A stretch of DNA of 5,679 bases, taken from NCBI GenBank assembly GCA_021806345.1, contig JAJZXP010000182.1:1-5679 (forward strand), written 5' to 3'. Origin of the DNA: Thermoplasmata archaeon (GTDB lineage Archaea > Thermoplasmatota > Thermoplasmata > Thermoplasmatales > Thermoplasmataceae). Numbering within the stretch: position 1 is the first letter of the stretch; each line of letters begins with the position of its first letter. Position numbers and translations under genes: made by a program. The notes beneath the pieces were generated by a model that was not told the origin of the DNA, did no database searches, and saw only the letters and a list, made by a program, of their open reading frames with translations. Of this stretch, positions 3,722 to 5,679 are shown piece after piece.

Positions 3722-5227
3722 TTAAGATAACATAAAAGAGTGAATTTTCCCTTCGTTCTTCAGTCTGTTCAATTCATTTTCAATTTGTTCATAACTGATC
3801 ACATCGGAAGGAAACAACAATCTTTTCGTTTTCCCTCTGTCTGGCTTAACATTAACGATTATTATCTTGTCCAGGTCAGATAATTTCTTGTAAATGGATT
3901 CCAAATTATCGTATTTTGTTGCTTCGTATATTGAGGTGTGCAACGAACCGAGTTTTCCAGATTTCTTTCTTGAGGCAAAGTTCGACTTTATTAACTCAAG
4001 CACTCGGTTATGTTTTTCATCCACTGATCTCAATGATTCTTCCAGCTTCTTGAGCTCATCAATATATCCTTTTGTCGTCTCCTTTACAAGTTCAATTGCC
4101 TGATCCAAGTGTTTTGGTTCAACAGTCCATTCTCCCTCAGCCAAAGCAAAATTTATGGCTATCCTGTTTAACAGATGGGGATCTTCGAATGGGTATGAAA
4201 ATGAATCCTCTTTAGACACCCTATTAACTGCTTCATGTCGTATTTGCTCCAGCCTTTTCAGAATTTCATTGTCAAAGTGAAGCTCAACAAGCGTAAATCC
4301 CGGGACTGCCGTAGGCGTTCCCTCACCATTGTCTATAATGTTGAAAGTCAATCCAGACTGTATTATCAGTTCTGCAAGGGTTATGAGCCTCCTTGTGAAA
4401 ACTTCTTTGAATATCTGAAAAAGCTGATTAGCTTTTGGCCTGTAAGCTATTGAATCATCCACCATATCATGTGATCTCAAACTCACATCCCAGCATCTTC
4501 TTGCTAATCCTATTCTTAAAAAGTTTCCATTAAGCTCACCGGGGTGCATTGTTGCTATCATCGTAGCATAATATCCTGCTTCAATCTTCATTCCCTTTGA
4601 CGGATCCTTCAGTGATTGGGTAAATCTCTTGCCATCATACACTTGCAGGAGAAGGGTCGTTCTGCCTGCATCATATTTTCCTGAATTCTCCATCTTGATT
4701 AGCGTATAGAATTCATCAACACTGTAGTGTGCGAATCTCTTGTTTTCAAAGACTTTTATCAGGCCTTCAATGCTTCCATCAAAAGTCAGCGACTCGTTTT
4801 CATGTATTACTGGCATTGATTTCAGAGTTCCCTCCACATCCTTTGTAATGTCATCGCACAGTTGCATCAATGAAGTCTTATGAAAGAAATCGGGCCTCGC
4901 AGATAGGATGAGAAATATGTTTGGTCTCGGTTTTGTTATTTCAAGTCCTTTCACTTCAAAGTAAGAACCCAACACCCTCGATATTGTTGTCAGAACCACT
5001 GGCATGAGCGCAAGTTGACTATATCCAGCGCATCGGGCCCAGTGATGGACGAATTCTTTGAGATTAAGTTCATGCACCCTTTTGTCTACAGATTCCGAAT
5101 CTAACCAGATGGGTGTTATATACTGCTCTGCTTCATCCAGTATCACATCTTTTTCATCCGCAATCTCAATTACTGGCACTTCCACACGATTTATATTGTT
5201 GTTTTCTATATTTTCCATTAAGATCAC
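3722..5227 (-). CDS. DUF3987-like P-loop ATPase, probable replication or maintenance protein
   Basis: A 501-residue protein, probably a diverged member of the DUF3987/primase-helicase-like ATPases of plasmids and viruses (inference from motif order). A variable N terminus is followed by a helical lead-in (about 55-95). The P-loop position, after KPRPNIFLILSA (99-110), reads RPDFFHKTS (111-119): Lys and Thr/Ser remain, but both glycines are replaced (P112, H116). A Walker B-like strand, RFAHYSVDEF, has D171-E172. ATMIATMHPGEL (221-232) and FLRIGLARR (236-244) occupy sensor and arginine positions. A helical region (about 350-405) leads to a probable winged-helix C terminus (about 405-500). I prefer the GTG start at 5227, because AGGAG lies six bases before it; ATG 5218 is the alternative. 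It is downstream of the AbrB-like gene, ends 17 bases from the repeat cluster, and has a paralogue at the right edge. Whether it hydrolyses ATP is uncertain. Confidence 0.65.
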   Translation of the reverse strand: MILMENIENNNINRVEVPVIEIADEKDVILDEAEQYITPIWLDSESVDKRVHELNLKEFVHHWARCAGYSQLALMPVVLTTISRVLGSYFEVKGLEITKPRPNIFLILSARPDFFHKTSLMQLCDDITKDVEGTLKSMPVIHENESLTFDGSIEGLIKVFENKRFAHYSVDEFYTLIKMENSGKYDAGRTTLLLQVYDGKRFTQSLKDPSKGMKIEAGYYATMIATMHPGELNGNFLRIGLARRCWDVSLRSHDMVDDSIAYRPKANQLFQIFKEVFTRRLITLAELIIQSGLTFNIIDNGEGTPTAVPGFTLVELHFDNEILKRLEQIRHEAVNRVSKEDSFSYPFEDPHLLNRIAINFALAEGEWTVEPKHLDQAIELVKETTKGYIDELKKLEESLRSVDEKHNRVLELIKSNFASRKKSGKLGSLHTSIYEATKYDNLESIYKKLSDLDKIIIVNVKPDRGKTKRLLFPSDVISYEQIENELNRLKNEGKIHSFMLS

Positions 5228-5232
5228 TACCT

Positions 5233-5254
5233 GCTCCTGTTTACCGACAGGGGC
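5233..5254 (-). promoter_or_regulatory. Hairpin covering the ATPase ribosome binding site
   Basis: Between the AbrB-like gene and the ATPase, CCTGT (5236-5240) and ACAGG (5247-5251) pair around six bases. Two more pairs (5234/5253 and 5233/5254) follow one mismatch on the mRNA strand. The stem buries the AGGAG, so it could limit translation of the ATPase unless ribosomes arrive from the upstream gene or a protein melts it. Confidence 0.35.
5234..5238 (-). promoter_or_regulatory. Ribosome binding site deciding the GTG start of the ATPase
   Basis: AGGAG on the minus strand is six bases before GTG 5227-5225, ideal spacing. For the ATG at 5218 only AGG at 5232-5230 is available, 11 bases away. 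The AGGAG is part of a further AAACAGGA copy (5235-5242) like those in the cluster at 3431-3705. Confidence 0.55.
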
Positions 5255-5262
5255 TCATTTTT

Positions 5263-5445
5263 TCAATCTGATTTATTATTTTTAGGGTATTTGATAAACA
5301 ATCCATTTCCAAGATCTTCAAGTTCTACGTAATCGCCTATCTCTATGTCATGAAGTCTGGTTATCCATTTTGGGATGATCAGATTGCAAGTTCTGTATTT
5401 CCGTGCACCCTGTCCATAGAGTTTTCTTTTTATTACATCTGGCAT
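5263..5445 (-). CDS. AbrB/SpoVT-type swapped-hairpin DNA-binding protein
   Basis: A 60-residue protein with the AbrB-like pattern. A basic start (MPDVIKRKLYGQGARKYRT) is followed by a strand and turn, CNLIIPKWITRL, then HDIEIGDYVELED and a last strand GLFIKYP. The order hydrophobic strand-IPK-helix-x-IxxGDxVxxE is typical of AbrB, MazE and SpoVT dimers, in which two chains form an interlaced barrel that binds DNA. In this family such proteins are transition-state regulators or antitoxins. No toxin is visible next to it; the next gene, 35 bases downstream, is the ATPase. The ATG (5445) lacks a ribosome binding site but has a TATA element about 26 bases upstream, shared with the divergent gene at 5494, so it may autoregulate both directions. 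Domain confidence is high; the role is inferred. Confidence 0.8.
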   Translation of the reverse strand: MPDVIKRKLYGQGARKYRTCNLIIPKWITRLHDIEIGDYVELEDLGNGLFIKYPKNNKSD

Positions 5446-5493
5446 AAATAATAATTTTGAACTAATATTTAAAACTATATTTAGTTATACAAT
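5446..5493. promoter_or_regulatory. 48-bp bidirectional promoter with a shared TATA element
   Basis: Only 48 bases separate the leftward AbrB-like start (5445) from the rightward ATPase-like start (5494). The palindromic TTTAAA at 5468-5473, within ATATTTAAAACTATAT, is about 26 bases from one ATG and 24 from the other. Neither gene has a ribosome binding site, so both transcripts are predicted to be leaderless. A single TATA box, or two fully overlapping ones, must serve both directions, which makes the two starts competitive or jointly regulated. Confidence 0.6.
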
Positions 5494-5679
5494 ATGTTGA
5501 ATACGGCTTCTGCGAGTGATCTAAACTTACTAAAATATAACTATATAGAAGGTGATCTGAAAAAACTAAAACCGAGGGCTAACCTCTTTGCCATAATTGT
5601 AGCCCCACCCGATGAGTTTCATAAATCTTCCTGGATAAGATATGAGGATGAATTAACAGAGGAAATACTGGAGCTTGTG
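5494..5679 (+). CDS. N-terminal part of a second DUF3987-like ATPase, paralogue of the 501-residue protein
   Basis: The frame is open from ATG 5494 to the window end (62 codons) and continues outside. From residue 26, KPRANLFAIIVAPPDEFHKS aligns without gaps to residues 99-118 of the leftward ATPase. Over 37 aligned residues I count 15 identities, with many conservative changes. The P-loop position again has proline and histidine for the two glycines (P38, H43) and keeps K44 and S45-S46. The N terminus before this block is only 25 residues, against 98 in the other protein, so the helical lead-in is missing or shorter. There is no ribosome binding site; a TATA element 24 bases upstream suggests a leaderless mRNA. 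The rest of the gene is needed to see whether it has Walker B and winged-helix parts. Confidence 0.65.
   Translation, partial: MLNTASASDLNLLKYNYIEGDLKKLKPRANLFAIIVAPPDEFHKSSWIRYEDELTEEILELV

Noticed and set aside
4159..4169. CTATCCTGTTT inside the ATPase gene, identical to 3685-3695
   Set aside because: It is a single copy within coding sequence, with no neighbouring repeats. It may be chance or a recombination trace, and nothing supports a function.
3894..4453. Plus-strand frames of 69 and 72 codons opposite the ATPase
   Set aside because: They are shadows of the leftward ATPase gene, with no starts or promoters of their own.
5263..5445. AbrB-like protein as antitoxin of a toxin-antitoxin pair
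   Set aside because: No small toxin gene is adjacent; the neighbours are the two ATPase-like genes. The domain also occurs in plain regulators.

Overview
This window is AT-rich archaeal DNA, most likely from a thermoacidophile of the Thermoplasmata. Several genes start with no ribosome binding site but have a TATA-like box 24-31 bases upstream of the start codon, as in archaeal leaderless or near-leaderless transcripts. One partial, apparently secreted protein has no lysine or arginine in its 149 visible residues, which fits life outside an acidophile's cell. The order-level assignment is inference. The gene content (small unknown proteins, a winged-helix protein, zinc-binding proteins, an AbrB-like protein, two related ATPase-like proteins and a repeat cluster resembling a replication origin) suggests an integrated plasmid or provirus, or a plasmid itself. 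No integrase, capsid or tRNA is visible.

Layout. 2-451 (+) is the 3' end of a secreted-type protein. It converges at about 452-579 on a leftward operon that runs from 2109 down to 580: a 160-residue Cys4 zinc-binding protein, a 75-residue unknown protein, a 100-residue three-helix membrane protein, a 47-residue zinc-ribbon protein too short for ordinary gene calling, and a 99-residue winged-helix protein. The last two overlap by ATGA and appear to have their own internal promoter. Next, also leftward, are an 86-residue basic protein (2398-2658) and a possible 51-codon frame (2225-2380) that may be a separate gene or a frameshifted tail of the 86-residue protein. A gene-poor stretch follows (2659-3108) and carries an orphan, near-consensus rightward promoter.

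A small rightward gene (3109-3345) converges on a leftward two-gene unit: an AbrB-like protein (5263-5445), then a 501-residue DUF3987-like ATPase (3722-5227). The convergent gap at 3346-3721 is not empty. It holds six exact copies of the 8-mer AAACAGGA in both orientations, in two groups flanking an AT-rich stretch with a 10-bp dyad. This looks like an iteron-type origin or regulatory array. At the right edge, a second ATPase-like gene starts divergently from the AbrB gene across a 48-bp gap that appears to share one TATA element. Its first 62 codons include a block clearly related to the 501-residue protein, with the same odd P-loop in which proline and histidine replace the two glycines.

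Working model (inference): the AbrB/ATPase pair and its head-to-head paralogue form a replication or maintenance module acting on the AAACAGGA cluster. The leftward operon supplies small accessory and regulatory proteins. Related motif copies at the zinc-ribbon promoter and at the ATPase ribosome binding site hint that one factor may act at all three places.
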